A stretch of DNA of 64,000 nucleotides from Hymenobacter chitinivorans DSM 11115 (GTDB lineage Bacteria; Bacteroidota; Bacteroidia; Cytophagales; Hymenobacteraceae). The translations under genes and the position numbers were made by a program. Positions 24,459 through 32,528 of the stretch are shown piece after piece. The DNA lies in the NCBI RefSeq assembly GCF_002797555.1, contig NZ_PGFA01000001.1:1550001-1614000 (forward strand). The letters are read 5' to 3'. Within the stretch, counting starts at the first letter, position 1. Every line of letters starts with the position of its first letter. The notes beneath the pieces are model-generated. The model was not told the origin of the DNA, ran no database searches, and was given only the letters and a program-made list of their open reading frames with translations.

Positions 24459-25268
24459 ATGGCTGCTTCCCTGCTTGTACTGACCGACTTCCGCCAGCCC
24501 GCCGCCCGGGCCCTGGACTATGCCGCCGCGCTGGCCGGGGTGCTGGAAGCGCCGCTGGTGGTGCTGCACGTGTGTGCCCCCGGTATTCTGGACTCCGAGC
24601 TGCTCACCGCGCCCCAGCCCCGCCGCAGTCCGGACGTAGCGGCCCGGGCCCTGGCCTGCCTCACGGAAGATTTGCCGGTACCGGCCGTAACCGAAGTGCA
24701 GCAGGGCCGCGTGGCCGAGGCCGTAACCGGGGCCTTGCGCCAGCACCAGCCCGCCCTGCTGGTGCTGGGCCGCCCGCGCCACGAGGAGCTGCCCGACGAG
24801 CTGGCCACGACCACGGCCCTGGAGCTGCTGCCAACCACAACCCGGCCCATGCTGGTCGTGCCCGAGCAAGCCGTTGTGGGGCTGCCCCGCCGGGTGCTGC
24901 TGGCCCTAGATAACGAGCCGTATGAGCTGCCCGAATCGGCCCTTGTGGTGGACCGGCTGCTAAACCCGCTGCACGCCCGCCTTACGGTTTTGCACGTTGG
25001 GGCCGGGCCCGCTGAGGAGGCCGCCCGGCCCGCTGAGGAGGCCGCGGCGCTGCTGGGCCTGAGTCCGGAGCTGCCGCTCAAAACCCGGACGCTGCGCCAC
25101 GCCTGGCCCGCCGACGCCATTCTGGCCGCCGCCGGGAGCGGGGAGTTCGACCTGGTCATTCTGCTGGCCCGGCGGCGGAGCGTGCTCGGCCACCTGTTTC
25201 ACCACAGCGTCACGGCCCAGGTGCTGCTGCACAGCCCGGTGCCGGTGCTGGTACTACCCGCCCAGTAG
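24459..25268 (+). CDS. Universal stress protein, two tandem Usp domains
   Basis: A 269-residue cytoplasmic protein. Domain 1 is about 1-135 (LLVLTDFRQPAARALDYAAAL ... LLVLGRPRHEEL ... RPMLVVPEQ) and domain 2 about 140-269 (VLLALDNEPYELPESAL ... FDLVILLARRRSVLGHLFHHSVTAQVLLHSPVPVLVLP). The canonical GxxGxxxxG ATP loop is degenerate in domain 1. A seven-residue duplication (PAEEAAR/PAEEAAA, 25008-25049) lies in domain 2. A paralogue with the same layout is at 42477. ATG at 24459 chosen since the family begins there. Expression probably follows the dyads 60-100 bp upstream. Confidence 0.88.
   Translation: MAASLLVLTDFRQPAARALDYAAALAGVLEAPLVVLHVCAPGILDSELLTAPQPRRSPDVAARALACLTEDLPVPAVTEVQQGRVAEAVTGALRQHQPALLVLGRPRHEELPDELATTTALELLPTTTRPMLVVPEQAVVGLPRRVLLALDNEPYELPESALVVDRLLNPLHARLTVLHVGAGPAEEAARPAEEAAALLGLSPELPLKTRTLRHAWPADAILAAAGSGEFDLVILLARRRSVLGHLFHHSVTAQVLLHSPVPVLVLPAQ
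25008..25049. repeat. Two copies of a 21-bp in-frame repeat inside the usp gene
   Basis: CCCGCTGAGGAGGCCGC begins at 25008 and again at 25029; it adds the heptapeptide PAEEAA[R/A]. A recent slip-type duplication is likely. Confidence 0.8.
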
Positions 25269-25275
25269 CGGTGGC

Positions 25276-25350
25276 GGGCTTCCGGTTTGCCGGCAAACCG
25301 GAAGCCCGGGTGCAAAGCGCGTCCCCACAACAAGCTTTGCACCCGGGCTT
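25276..25350. terminator. Two overlapping, mutually exclusive hairpins
   Basis: A perfect 32-bp palindrome at 25276-25307 (GGGCTTCCGGTTTGCC and its complement) shares its last six bases with the first arm of a second hairpin, 25302-25318 with 25334-25350 (AAGCCCGGGTGCAAAGC and its complement). The two cannot form together. It lies between the converging usp and yceI genes. Confidence 0.8.
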
Positions 25351-25390
25351 TGGTCAATGACTGCCGGGCCGGCGCGGCGCGGGCCGCTAC

Positions 25391-26038
25391 TCAAGGCAGC
25401 TGGGTGCACACGAGCAGCACCTTCACGTCCACCGACTTGGCAATATTGTCGCGGACCAAAGACGGAATTTCGATGTTGTAGTCGGCCGGGGCCACGGCGA
25501 AGGTGGAGGTTATCAGCAGCTGGTCGTCCTTGATTTCGAGCGTGCCCGGCACCTTGATTTTGCGCTTCACCCCGTGAATGGTCAAAAAGCCCTGCACCTC
25601 CACCGGCTGGGGGGCTTTCTTGAGCTTGGCCCCGGCCGGCAAGGCCAGCAGTTTGCCGCTGAAGGTGGCCTTGGGGTATTTGTCCGACTCGGCGTAGTTT
25701 TCGTGGAAGTGCTCCTCCATCAGGTGGCGCTTGAAGTGAAACGCCCTCATGGGCGCCGAAAAAGCCACCCGCCCCGTCACCAGGTCGACCATGGCGGCCA
25801 CCTGCTGGTTCTGGGACTCGATATCCTCGATGGGCGTGCTGGAGAAAAAGGTAATCTGCCCGTAGTTGGTGCCGTACTTGAGTTGGAAAGCCGAGTGGCT
25901 GGAAGAAGGCAATTCCACGGCCGGCCCAGTCGAGGCCGTGCCCGTGGGGCTGGTCGGGAGTTCGGTCGTCTGGGCCCGGGCCGCAAAGCCCAGGCCGAAC
26001 AGCGCCCAGCCGACGCCAAGCGTAATTTTAGAGAGCAT
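25391..26038 (-). CDS. YceI-family exported protein
   Basis: A 215-residue secreted protein with signal peptide (MLSKITLGVGWALFGLGFAARA). Residues about 50-215 have the YceI lipocalin-like barrel pattern: YGQITFFSSTPIEDIESQN, HFKRHLMEEHFHENYAESDKYPKATF, and LTIHGVKRKI. Family members bind isoprenoid lipids such as quinones. It is the second gene after the lipoprotein (54 bp gap) and likely in one transcript. Exact role unknown. Confidence 0.88.
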   Translation of the reverse strand: MLSKITLGVGWALFGLGFAARAQTTELPTSPTGTASTGPAVELPSSSHSAFQLKYGTNYGQITFFSSTPIEDIESQNQQVAAMVDLVTGRVAFSAPMRAFHFKRHLMEEHFHENYAESDKYPKATFSGKLLALPAGAKLKKAPQPVEVQGFLTIHGVKRKIKVPGTLEIKDDQLLITSTFAVAPADYNIEIPSLVRDNIAKSVDVKVLLVCTQLP

Positions 26039-26091
26039 AAGCAGTAACGGTTAGCGTGGTGAAAAGCGGTGCTCGGGAGTTAGCGGCCCGC

Positions 26092-26958
26092 CTACGGCGT
26101 AGCCACCGACCACACGCCCCCGACCCCGTCGCCTTCCACCTTGCTGCGGGTGGCTCCGTCGGGGGCGTAGTAATAGAGCGGCAGGCCCTTGTAGGTGGTT
26201 TGCTGCCGGGTGGTATTGTTGGGCCCGTCGGGCCGGGTGATGACCCCAAAGTCGCTGCTTTTCAGCATTGAGGGCAAGTTGCGGCCCGTTTCCAGGTATA
26301 CCGGCCACGTCGTGATGCAGCCCCCGCTGCAGTTGGTGCTTTGAGTGGTCGGCTTGGTCTGGTCCAGGGCGAAGGTGTAGAGCGTGCGGCCCTGACTGTC
26401 GATGAGGAAGCTTTTCTGAGTGGTTTGGGTGGTGGTTTTGTTGGTCACGTTGGCCCGGGCCAGGAGCAGGCCGTAGTCGGGCTTCATCACAAACCAGACG
26501 TTGCCCACGTTTTCTCCTTTCACTTCGCCGGGCTGTTCGCGCACGTTCTGGCCGCTGCCGTTGGCCGGGGCGTAGTAGTACATGGGCCAGCCTTTGTAAG
26601 TGGTCTGCTTCTGGCCGTCGGTGGTGGTAATGGTGGCAAAGTCCTCGGCTTTCAACCCGTCGCCCACCACCAGGTTTTCGGCGTAAAACAGGGGCCACAG
26701 GGCTGCGCAGCCCCCCGTGCAGGAATTGGTGCCGGCCAGGTCCCGGCCGAAGTAGTAGAGGGTATTGCCTTGGGCATCAACGAGGTATTTGCCCAGCGTG
26801 GCGTTGGTTTCGAGGCGGATGGCGGGCTTAGGCGCGGCGGCATCGTCGTCCTGGGAGCTGCTGCAACCCGCCAGGCTCAGCGCGGTACCCAGCAGGAACC
26901 CTACCGCTCCGTAACGAAACAAGCGGCGGCCAAGGGCATAGAAGGTCTGACCAAGCAT
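26092..26958 (-). CDS. Lipoprotein with two 'secreted repeat' domains (PF03640 type)
   Basis: A 288-residue lipoprotein. The start at 26958 gives a signal peptide with a lipobox ending in LAGC (Cys32). Two copies of the repeat follow: about 55-165 (GKYLVDAQGNTLYYFGRD ... CTGGCAALWPLFY ... YKGWPMYYYAPANGSG) and 175-285 (KSFLIDSQGRTLYTFALD ... CSGGCITTWPVY ... YKGLPLYYYAPDG). Function unknown; the Cys pair in each copy might form a disulfide. Found upstream of yceI, so both may act in the same envelope process. Confidence 0.85.
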   Translation of the reverse strand: MLGQTFYALGRRLFRYGAVGFLLGTALSLAGCSSSQDDDAAAPKPAIRLETNATLGKYLVDAQGNTLYYFGRDLAGTNSCTGGCAALWPLFYAENLVVGDGLKAEDFATITTTDGQKQTTYKGWPMYYYAPANGSGQNVREQPGEVKGENVGNVWFVMKPDYGLLLARANVTNKTTTQTTQKSFLIDSQGRTLYTFALDQTKPTTQSTNCSGGCITTWPVYLETGRNLPSMLKSSDFGVITRPDGPNNTTRQQTTYKGLPLYYYAPDGATRSKVEGDGVGGVWSVATP

Positions 26959-27210
26959 AATATGCACGGAAAAAAGGTGGGAGGAAATGATAGGAGGCAG
27001 GCCGCCCATCGGCGCGGGCCGCCCCGGACCCAATAGCTCGGCGGTATTTCCAACTGTGTGGCCAGCACGCGGAAAATGGGCGCCGGAACCGGGCCTGCCC
27101 AGCCGCCGGAGCGGCTAGCTGAATACTTACTCGGCGGCGCGGCCGAAAGGGTTGCCTGCGGCCTCATGGGGGGCGCAGTATTTTTTTCGGCCCCGTTTTA
27201 CACCAAACAA
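26959..27210. other. Intergenic region between converging-type units, no gene seen
   Basis: The stretch carries the upstream region of the lipoprotein gene (minus strand). Open frames here are short and lack gene-like codon use. A T-run at 27181-27187 is seen. No dyad of the CTGA-N6-TCAG class. The hairpin at 27211-27259 ends the next unit. Confidence 0.4.
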
Positions 27211-27259
27211 AGCAAGCCGCTGCGGCCCCCGAATTTCTCAGGAGCCGCAGCGGCTTGCT
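27211..27259 (-). terminator. Perfect 16-bp hairpin downstream of the 133-residue protein gene
   Basis: AGCAAGCCGCTGCGGC (27211-27226) pairs perfectly with 27244-27259; loop of 17 nt. On the minus strand it is followed by TTTGTTTGG, a loose T-rich tail. Confidence 0.75.
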
Positions 27260-27288
27260 AGGGTGGGCCGAAGCCCGGGCAGAAAAGC

Positions 27289-27690
27289 TTAATGCACGAT
27301 GCGCAGCTCGTAGTGCGGCTCGGCCGAGGTAGTCTCCCCGCCGTGCTCCACGGCAAAGGCGCCCACCCGGCTGGGGCCGTAGCCCAGGTTTACTTTCACG
27401 AATTCGTTGCGGGTGGGCAGCATCCCGATGATTTCCTGGCGCAGCAGCTGCAAGTCGTCCCGCAGGTTTTGCAGGCGCTGCTCCACCTCGTCGGCGTGCT
27501 GGTCGAAGCTGCCGGTGGCGGGGCGGTGGTCAAAGGCCGCATTGGCTTGGGCTTCGGCCGCGGCGTTGTTGGGCAAGGACTTGGACTCGACGACGGCCTT
27601 GCGCAGGTCTTCTTCGGCCTCCAGGTAGGCTTTTACTTTGTCTTCGAGCGGAATCAGGTTAGGGTCGAGGTAGTCGAGGTTGCTGGCCAT
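27289..27690 (-). CDS. Hypothetical 133-residue coiled-coil protein
   Basis: A soluble 133-residue protein. Residues 15-100 look helical with a coiled-coil part (EVEQRLQNLRDDLQLLRQEI at about 68-87). The C-terminus (GYGPSRVGAFAVEHGG ... PHYELRIVH) is probably beta. ATG at 27690 chosen; a longer reading frame upstream runs into the promoter region of the divergent methyltransferase gene. I do not recognise the family. Confidence 0.65.
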   Translation of the reverse strand: MASNLDYLDPNLIPLEDKVKAYLEAEEDLRKAVVESKSLPNNAAAEAQANAAFDHRPATGSFDQHADEVEQRLQNLRDDLQLLRQEIIGMLPTRNEFVKVNLGYGPSRVGAFAVEHGGETTSAEPHYELRIVH

Positions 27691-27816
27691 TGCAGAAAGG
27701 GCGAAAAGGAAAGAAGGGTTGCGGGAAAACAACGCAGATCGGGGCCGGAAAGATACAGGCCCGTCCCGATTTCCGGCCGGCCCCCGCTGTTTTTCGTACC
27801 CTGTGGCAACTCCTCT

Positions 27817-27824
27817 TACCTTTG
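27817..27824 (+). promoter_or_regulatory. -7 promoter element immediately before the start codon
   Basis: TACCTTTG matches TAnnTTTG exactly and ends only 4 nt before the ATG at 27829. The expected transcript would start near or inside the first codons, so this gene is either leaderless or starts slightly downstream. Confidence 0.55.
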
Positions 27825-27828
27825 CGAC

Positions 27829-28572
27829 ATGTCCCAATCTCCTGCTCCCGACCCCATCGGCCACGCCCTGCTGGCGTATCTACAAGGCAACAAGAAGGCC
27901 GAGCTGACCGTGCACAGCAACGTGGCCGACGAAGAGCCGCTGCCGGCCAGCTACTTTTTCCGCACCCTTTGGGAAATGCCCGAGCTGGAGCGCACCGCCC
28001 TGGAAGAATGCCGCGGCCGGGTGCTCGACGCCGGGGCCGGGGCCGGCTGCCACAGCCTGGAGCTGCAAAGCCGGGGCTTTCAGGTCAAGGCCATCGACGC
28101 CTCCCCCGGCGCGGTGCAGGTGCTGCAGCAGCGCGGGGTGCAGGAAGCCGCTTGCCACAACCTGTTCGAGCTGCCCGCCACCGAGCATTACGACACGATT
28201 CTGATGCTCATGAACGGTATTGGGCTGGTGGGCACGCTCGAAGGGCTGGAGAAGTTTCTGCAGCAGGCCAAGCACCTGCTGGCCCCCGGCGGCCAGATTC
28301 TGGCCACTTCCTCCGACATCAGCTACCTCTACGAAGACGAGGACGGCGCCCTGGTGCTCAACCTCAACGGCCCTTACTACGGCGAGGTGGAGTATTCCAT
28401 GCGCTACGGCGAGGAAACCGGGGCTACTTTCGACTGGCTTTTCGCCGATGCCAGCCTGCTGCAGGACTACGCCGAGGAAGCCGGCTACCAAGTTGAGTTC
28501 CTGGGCGAAGACGACCAGCAGCAGTATTTGGTGCGCCTCACCCTCAAGCAGCAGAATATCGACAACCAGTAA
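27829..28572 (+). CDS. Class I SAM-dependent methyltransferase
   Basis: A 247-residue methyltransferase: motif I GRVLDAGAGAGCHSLELQ at about 65-82, then VKAIDASPGAVQVLQ (strand 2), YDTILMLMNGIGLVG (motif near strand 4), and LLAPGGQILATSSD (post-motif). Substrate unknown. The ATG is only 4 nt after a perfect TAnnTTTG. A small hairpin (28577-28598) lies between it and the thioesterase gene (67 bp gap), which is likely in the same transcript. Confidence 0.88.
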   Translation: MSQSPAPDPIGHALLAYLQGNKKAELTVHSNVADEEPLPASYFFRTLWEMPELERTALEECRGRVLDAGAGAGCHSLELQSRGFQVKAIDASPGAVQVLQQRGVQEAACHNLFELPATEHYDTILMLMNGIGLVGTLEGLEKFLQQAKHLLAPGGQILATSSDISYLYEDEDGALVLNLNGPYYGEVEYSMRYGEETGATFDWLFADASLLQDYAEEAGYQVEFLGEDDQQQYLVRLTLKQQNIDNQ

Positions 28573-28576
28573 GTTC

Positions 28577-28598
28577 GCCGGCTGCATGCGCAGCCGGC
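28577..28598. repeat. Small perfect hairpin in the methyltransferase-thioesterase gap
   Basis: GCCGGCTGC-ATGC-GCAGCCGGC. No T-run follows, so it may stabilise the mRNA or attenuate rather than end transcription. Confidence 0.6.
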
Positions 28599-28639
28599 GC
28601 CGGTCGGCGGGCCGGCTTTCTTTACCGCTTTACCCGTTT

Positions 28640-29086
28640 ATGGAATACGCCAAAACCTACACTGCCCGCTGGGCCGACATGGACCCCAACGTCCACATGC
28701 GCCACTCGGCCTACACCGATTACGCCGCCCAGCTGCGCCTCGAGTTCCTGGCCGAGGCAGGCTTCCCGATGAAGCGCTTCGCCGAGCTGGGCATCGGCCC
28801 GATTCTGTTCCGCGAAGACACCCGCTTCCTCAAGGAAATCAGCCTGAGTGAGGCCATCAAGGTCACCGCCGAGCTCAGCGGCCTCAGCGCCGACGGGGCC
28901 CGGTGGCGCATCATTCACACCATCTACAAAGCCGACGGCCGCGTGGCCGCCACCGTGGCCGTCGACGGCGCCTGGCTCGATCTGCGCCTGCGCAAGCTCA
29001 CCGTGCCCCCCGTCGAAATGGTAGCCGCCATGCTCAAGCTCGACAAGCACGAGTCCTACGCCGACATCGAGCGGGGACAGAAGTAG
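28640..29086 (+). CDS. Hot-dog fold acyl-CoA thioesterase (4-hydroxybenzoyl-CoA thioesterase family)
   Basis: A 148-residue protein. The N-terminus TYTARWADMDPNVHMRHSAYTDY holds the catalytic Asp-containing motif of the YbgC/4HBT group (RWADMDPNxHM, Asp at about 13-15). The rest has hot-dog beta strands (DTRFLKEISLSEAIKVTAELSG, IYKADGRVAATVAVDGAWLD). It cleaves acyl-CoA thioesters; the substrate is not predictable. ATG at 28640 is 12 nt after a short T-rich stretch. Confidence 0.85.
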   Translation: MEYAKTYTARWADMDPNVHMRHSAYTDYAAQLRLEFLAEAGFPMKRFAELGIGPILFREDTRFLKEISLSEAIKVTAELSGLSADGARWRIIHTIYKADGRVAATVAVDGAWLDLRLRKLTVPPVEMVAAMLKLDKHESYADIERGQK

Positions 29087-29177
29087 GGTGCTCAAGTGCT
29101 AATGGCAGGAATGTGCTAATGCTTGACGTGTGTGAATGTGCTAAATGTGGTTGAATGTGAGGAATGAGGGGGAATGT

Positions 29178-29333
29178 GTCCTTGCGAGCTTGCGAAGCCA
29201 TCCGTCCTCTGAAATGTGCTCCGCTCTTTAATGTGAAAAGCCCTTTATCGAACTACCGATAAAGGGCTTTCTGGTACAAGAACGAGTTGTACTGCGCAGA
29301 GGACGGATGGCTTCGGCTGCGCCTCGCAAGGAC
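29178..29333. repeat. Large nested palindrome, family D, with terminator in its loop
   Basis: Left arm 29178-29211 (GTCCTTGCGAG ... CGTCCTCTG) pairs with right arm 29297-29333 (CAGAGGACG ... CTCGCAAGGAC) with small mismatches. The loop carries a separate terminator hairpin at 29237-29270. Flanked by AT-rich sequence containing repeated GAATGTG words. Confidence 0.75.
29237..29270. terminator. Terminator hairpin inside the family D palindrome
   Basis: AAAGCCCTTTATCG / CGATAAAGGGCTTT, perfect 14-bp stem with a 6-nt loop. Lies between the converging thioesterase and DinB genes. Confidence 0.85.
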
Positions 29334-29376
29334 AGATAAGCATTAGCACATTTCCCCACATCAGCACCTGAGCATA

Positions 29377-29913
29377 TTAACTCACTGCTTTGGTAATGCG
29401 CTCCAGCTGCTTCTGGTGGTGCAGCACGTGGTCGACCATGAAGTCCAGGGTCTGGTAGATGTTGAGCATGCCCGAGCGGGGGTGCTTGAAAATGTCGCGG
29501 TTGAGCAGCAGACTGGGAAACTCGTTGAGGATTTGCTCCAGCTGCCGGCGCACCCGCTCCCAGTCGGCGCGCAGCTCGGGCAGGGGCGGCACCGTGTCGG
29601 GCGTTAGGGCGGCCAGGTATTTGGGGGCTTTGAAGCGCAGAAACGGCAGCCGCAGGGCCAGGCGCAGCACCCGGGAGCGGACGAAGGTCATAAAGCTGGT
29701 TTTGGTCAGGCCTTCTTCCTGCTGAATCTTCTTGCTGATGTACTGCCCAATGCCGGTTTCGGCCACCAGCAGGTGCTGCACCACCTGGGCCGCCGACCAT
29801 TGTCCCACCCCGGGCGACTGGTGGGCTTTCTCCCCCAGGGCCTCGACCGAGGCCAGCAGGCGAGTAGTGGCTTGCTCGAGCTGCTCGAAGCGGATGTGCA
29901 GACGATGATTCAT
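29377..29913 (-). CDS. DinB-family protein
   Basis: A 178-residue four-helix-bundle protein. Metal-binding His residues of the family are seen in AAQVVQHLLVAE (about 41-52) and FMVDHVLHHQKQLERI (about 158-173). DinB/YfiT proteins include bacillithiol- or mycothiol-dependent transferases; the specific reaction is unknown. It is monocistronic and convergent with the thioesterase gene. Confidence 0.85.
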   Translation of the reverse strand: MNHRLHIRFEQLEQATTRLLASVEALGEKAHQSPGVGQWSAAQVVQHLLVAETGIGQYISKKIQQEEGLTKTSFMTFVRSRVLRLALRLPFLRFKAPKYLAALTPDTVPPLPELRADWERVRRQLEQILNEFPSLLLNRDIFKHPRSGMLNIYQTLDFMVDHVLHHQKQLERITKAVS

Positions 29914-30113
29914 GCGGGCGGAGGCGGAAAGAAGTCAGTAGATTTGGGCAAAAGGTACGTAAAATACCCCGTTGCAGCTCGGCCCTACCCCAGGCGCCTG
30001 GGCGGCCACGGGCTGGTTTTTCGGCCTTCTACTCCGCCCGGCATGAATTTCTGCTTTTCTTCCTTAGGCTGCTTTCCAGCGGCAAACTGCGGCAACGAAG
30101 CCGGGCCGTCCTT

Positions 30114-31550
30114 ATGCCGGTTCCGCCGATGAGCGACGCTAAAGCCCCAGTTGCCCGGCTTCCGTCGTCCGGCTCCCGCAGTTGGCCGCTCACCGCCGGT
30201 ATCTTTCTGCTGTACTGTCTGTACCTGCCGTTTTCGGCTTGCTCCGCAATGGTGTATGACGCGCTGGGCTACTGGACATTGACCGAGCGGTTTTTTCGGG
30301 CCGGAAGCTTCCATTTTCTGGCCTACGATGATGCGCTGCGGGGCTACCTACTGCCCTTGCTCAACCTGCCGGCCAAGGCCGTGGCCCACTTCACCGGGGC
30401 TGCCCCGCTCACGCTTACCCGCCTGATGGGGGCCGCCTACGCGGCGCTGCTCTTTGGCTGGGCCGGGCCGGCGCTGTGGCTGCGGCTGTTTCCGCGCCAC
30501 CGCCTGGACTGGCTGCCGCGGCTGGCATTTGCCGGGCTGGGCTTCCTGTTCTGGCGCGACTATTTCAACTTCGTGCTGTCCGACTTTCCGGCCGTGCTGG
30601 CCCTGGTGCTGAGCTTGTGGCTGGTGCTGGGCCGGGGCGGACCAGGGGCGGCCGTGCTGGCCGGCGCCGGCCTGATGGCGGCCGCCAACATCCGGCCCGT
30701 GTACTTGCTGGCCGCCCCGGCGGTACTGTTGCTGAGCGTGCTGCATGTGCCCGGCCCGCGGCGCCTGGGGCAGCTCGGCGGGTTGCTATTGGGCGCGGCC
30801 CTGCTGGGTGGGCCCCAGCTGCTGCTCAACCAGCGCCACCACCACGTGGCTACGCCCCTGGTGTTGTCGCGCGATGCCCGCCTGCCCACGGCCAACCTGT
30901 ACCTGGCGCAGCTGGGTTGGGGGCTAGTTATTCAGAAGTACGAAACCAGCCTGGACCCGGCCTTTCCCGCCCCGCGCATGCTCTACACCGACCCGGCCGG
31001 CCAGGCCCTGCTGCAGCGCCTGCACACCCGCCATTTCACCAGCTACGCCCAGTATGCCGCTGCGACCCGGCGCGAGCCGCTGGCCTTTGTGGCTCTCTAC
31101 GGCCGGCATTTGTTTAACGGCCTCGACGTACAGTATCCCAGCCCGTTCGTCACCCGAATTACCGCCCGGTCCCCGTGGCTGGCGGGGTTGCACTACTCGG
31201 TTTGGTTTGTGGCCCTGGTTGTGGCAGCGGCCGGCGGGCGGGCCGTGGACGGGCGCAGTTTGCTCACGGTAGCGGCCCTGCTGCTGCCGTGCCTGGCGGC
31301 GTTGCCCATTGCCATGGAGTGCCGGTTTCTGCTGCCCCTGCACCTGCTGCTGTACGCGGTGGCCTGCTTCGGCGGGGCCCAGTGGCGGCCCGCCTGGACG
31401 GCATTGCCTTGGCCCAGAATAGCCCTGCTGATGGCCGGCTACGCGGTATTTGTGCTACTCTGCTTGCGGCTTTCAACCCAAACCCAACGCCAGCTCACGG
31501 CCGACGTGCGGGTGCTGGCTCCGTTGGGCGGGACCGAGGCCCAGCGCTGA
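30114..31550 (+). CDS. Multi-pass membrane protein, GT-C-like (glycosyltransferase family 39 type)
   Basis: A 478-residue protein with about 10-11 hydrophobic helices (about 24-44, 95-120, 135-150, 160-180, 190-215, 220-240, 360-385, 395-420 and onwards). The first loop has YDALGYWTLTERFF, similar to the Asp-containing catalytic loop of GT-C enzymes (PMT/ArnT). Lipid-linked sugar transfer is plausible but not proven. Start could also be ATG 30129 (15 bp later). It is convergent with the AraC regulator gene. Confidence 0.75.
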   Translation: MPVPPMSDAKAPVARLPSSGSRSWPLTAGIFLLYCLYLPFSACSAMVYDALGYWTLTERFFRAGSFHFLAYDDALRGYLLPLLNLPAKAVAHFTGAAPLTLTRLMGAAYAALLFGWAGPALWLRLFPRHRLDWLPRLAFAGLGFLFWRDYFNFVLSDFPAVLALVLSLWLVLGRGGPGAAVLAGAGLMAAANIRPVYLLAAPAVLLLSVLHVPGPRRLGQLGGLLLGAALLGGPQLLLNQRHHHVATPLVLSRDARLPTANLYLAQLGWGLVIQKYETSLDPAFPAPRMLYTDPAGQALLQRLHTRHFTSYAQYAAATRREPLAFVALYGRHLFNGLDVQYPSPFVTRITARSPWLAGLHYSVWFVALVVAAAGGRAVDGRSLLTVAALLLPCLAALPIAMECRFLLPLHLLLYAVACFGGAQWRPAWTALPWPRIALLMAGYAVFVLLCLRLSTQTQRQLTADVRVLAPLGGTEAQR

Positions 31551-31557
31551 GAAAATG

Positions 31558-32481
31558 CTAGGCCGCCGCGTGGTCCGCCGTCCGGAAGGCGGCCGGCGTC
31601 AGGCCGGTTTTGCTTTTGAAAAGGCGGGTAAAATATTGCGGATACTCGAAGCCCAGCTGAAAGGCGGTTTCGTTGATGCTCAGCGAGGTGCTCAGCAGCA
31701 AGTGCTTGGCTTTTTCAATCAGGCCGTGGTGCAGGTGCTGCTGGGTGTTCTGGCCGGTGAGGGTGCGCAGCATGTCGCTCAGGTAAGCCGGCGACACGTG
31801 CAGCTGATCGGCAAAGTGCTGTACGGTGGGCAAGGGCAGTTCCCCGTCCTGGGCGAAGTAGGCCGTCAGCAGCGTTTCAAAGCGGGTCAGCAGGTCGTGC
31901 TCGGCCGTGCGCCGGGTCAGAAACTGCCGGTGGTAGAAGCGGTTGGCGTAGCTGAGCAGCACGTCGAGCTGGGCCACCAGCACGTCGTGGCTAAAGGCGT
32001 CGATGGGCTGCTGATACTCGCGCCGAATGTTGTGCATCAAGCCTTCCAGGGCCTGTTCCTCGGCGTCGGATAAGTGCAGGGCCTCGTTTACGGCGTAGGA
32101 AAAGAAGCCGTAGGTGCTGATTTTCTTGGCCAGCGGGTGCTTGAGCAGCAAGTCGGGGTGAAAGACCAGCATCCAGCCGCTAAGCTCCGAAATATCTACC
32201 GAGGGGCTGCCTTCGCAGAACTGCCCGGGCGCGTAAAACGCCAGCACGCCCTGGCTGAAATCGTAGGCCCGGTGCCCGTAGTGCAGCTTGCCCTTGAGGT
32301 TTTTCTTCAGCGAAATAATGTAGAGCTGCCGCACAACCGGGCTGGTGGGCGGCACCAAATGGCGCGTCTTTTCCAGGTCAATAACGGTGAGCAGCGGGTG
32401 AGCCGGCGGCGGAAAGTTGAAGTGGCGGGTGAAATCCGACACGGTGGATAAAACCTTGAATTCGCGGGCTGACTGTTTCAT
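31558..32481 (-). CDS. AraC-family transcriptional regulator
   Basis: A 307-residue regulator. Residues 1-190 form an N-terminal cupin-like sensor domain; residues 195-300 are the AraC DNA-binding domain with the two helix-turn-helix units, HVSPAYLSDMLRTLTGQN (about 231-248) and INETAFQLGFEYPQYFTRLF (about 269-288). It follows the esterase gene by 47 bp on the same strand and sits next to two aldo/keto reductase genes, a frequent AraC-regulated target. It may bind the conserved block upstream of the latter (inference). Confidence 0.9.
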   Translation of the reverse strand: MKQSAREFKVLSTVSDFTRHFNFPPPAHPLLTVIDLEKTRHLVPPTSPVVRQLYIISLKKNLKGKLHYGHRAYDFSQGVLAFYAPGQFCEGSPSVDISELSGWMLVFHPDLLLKHPLAKKISTYGFFSYAVNEALHLSDAEEQALEGLMHNIRREYQQPIDAFSHDVLVAQLDVLLSYANRFYHRQFLTRRTAEHDLLTRFETLLTAYFAQDGELPLPTVQHFADQLHVSPAYLSDMLRTLTGQNTQQHLHHGLIEKAKHLLLSTSLSINETAFQLGFEYPQYFTRLFKSKTGLTPAAFRTADHAAA

Positions 32482-32528
32482 AAGAGGAAAATAACCGGGT
32501 TGGAAAAAGCGGCCCGCGGACAACTATG

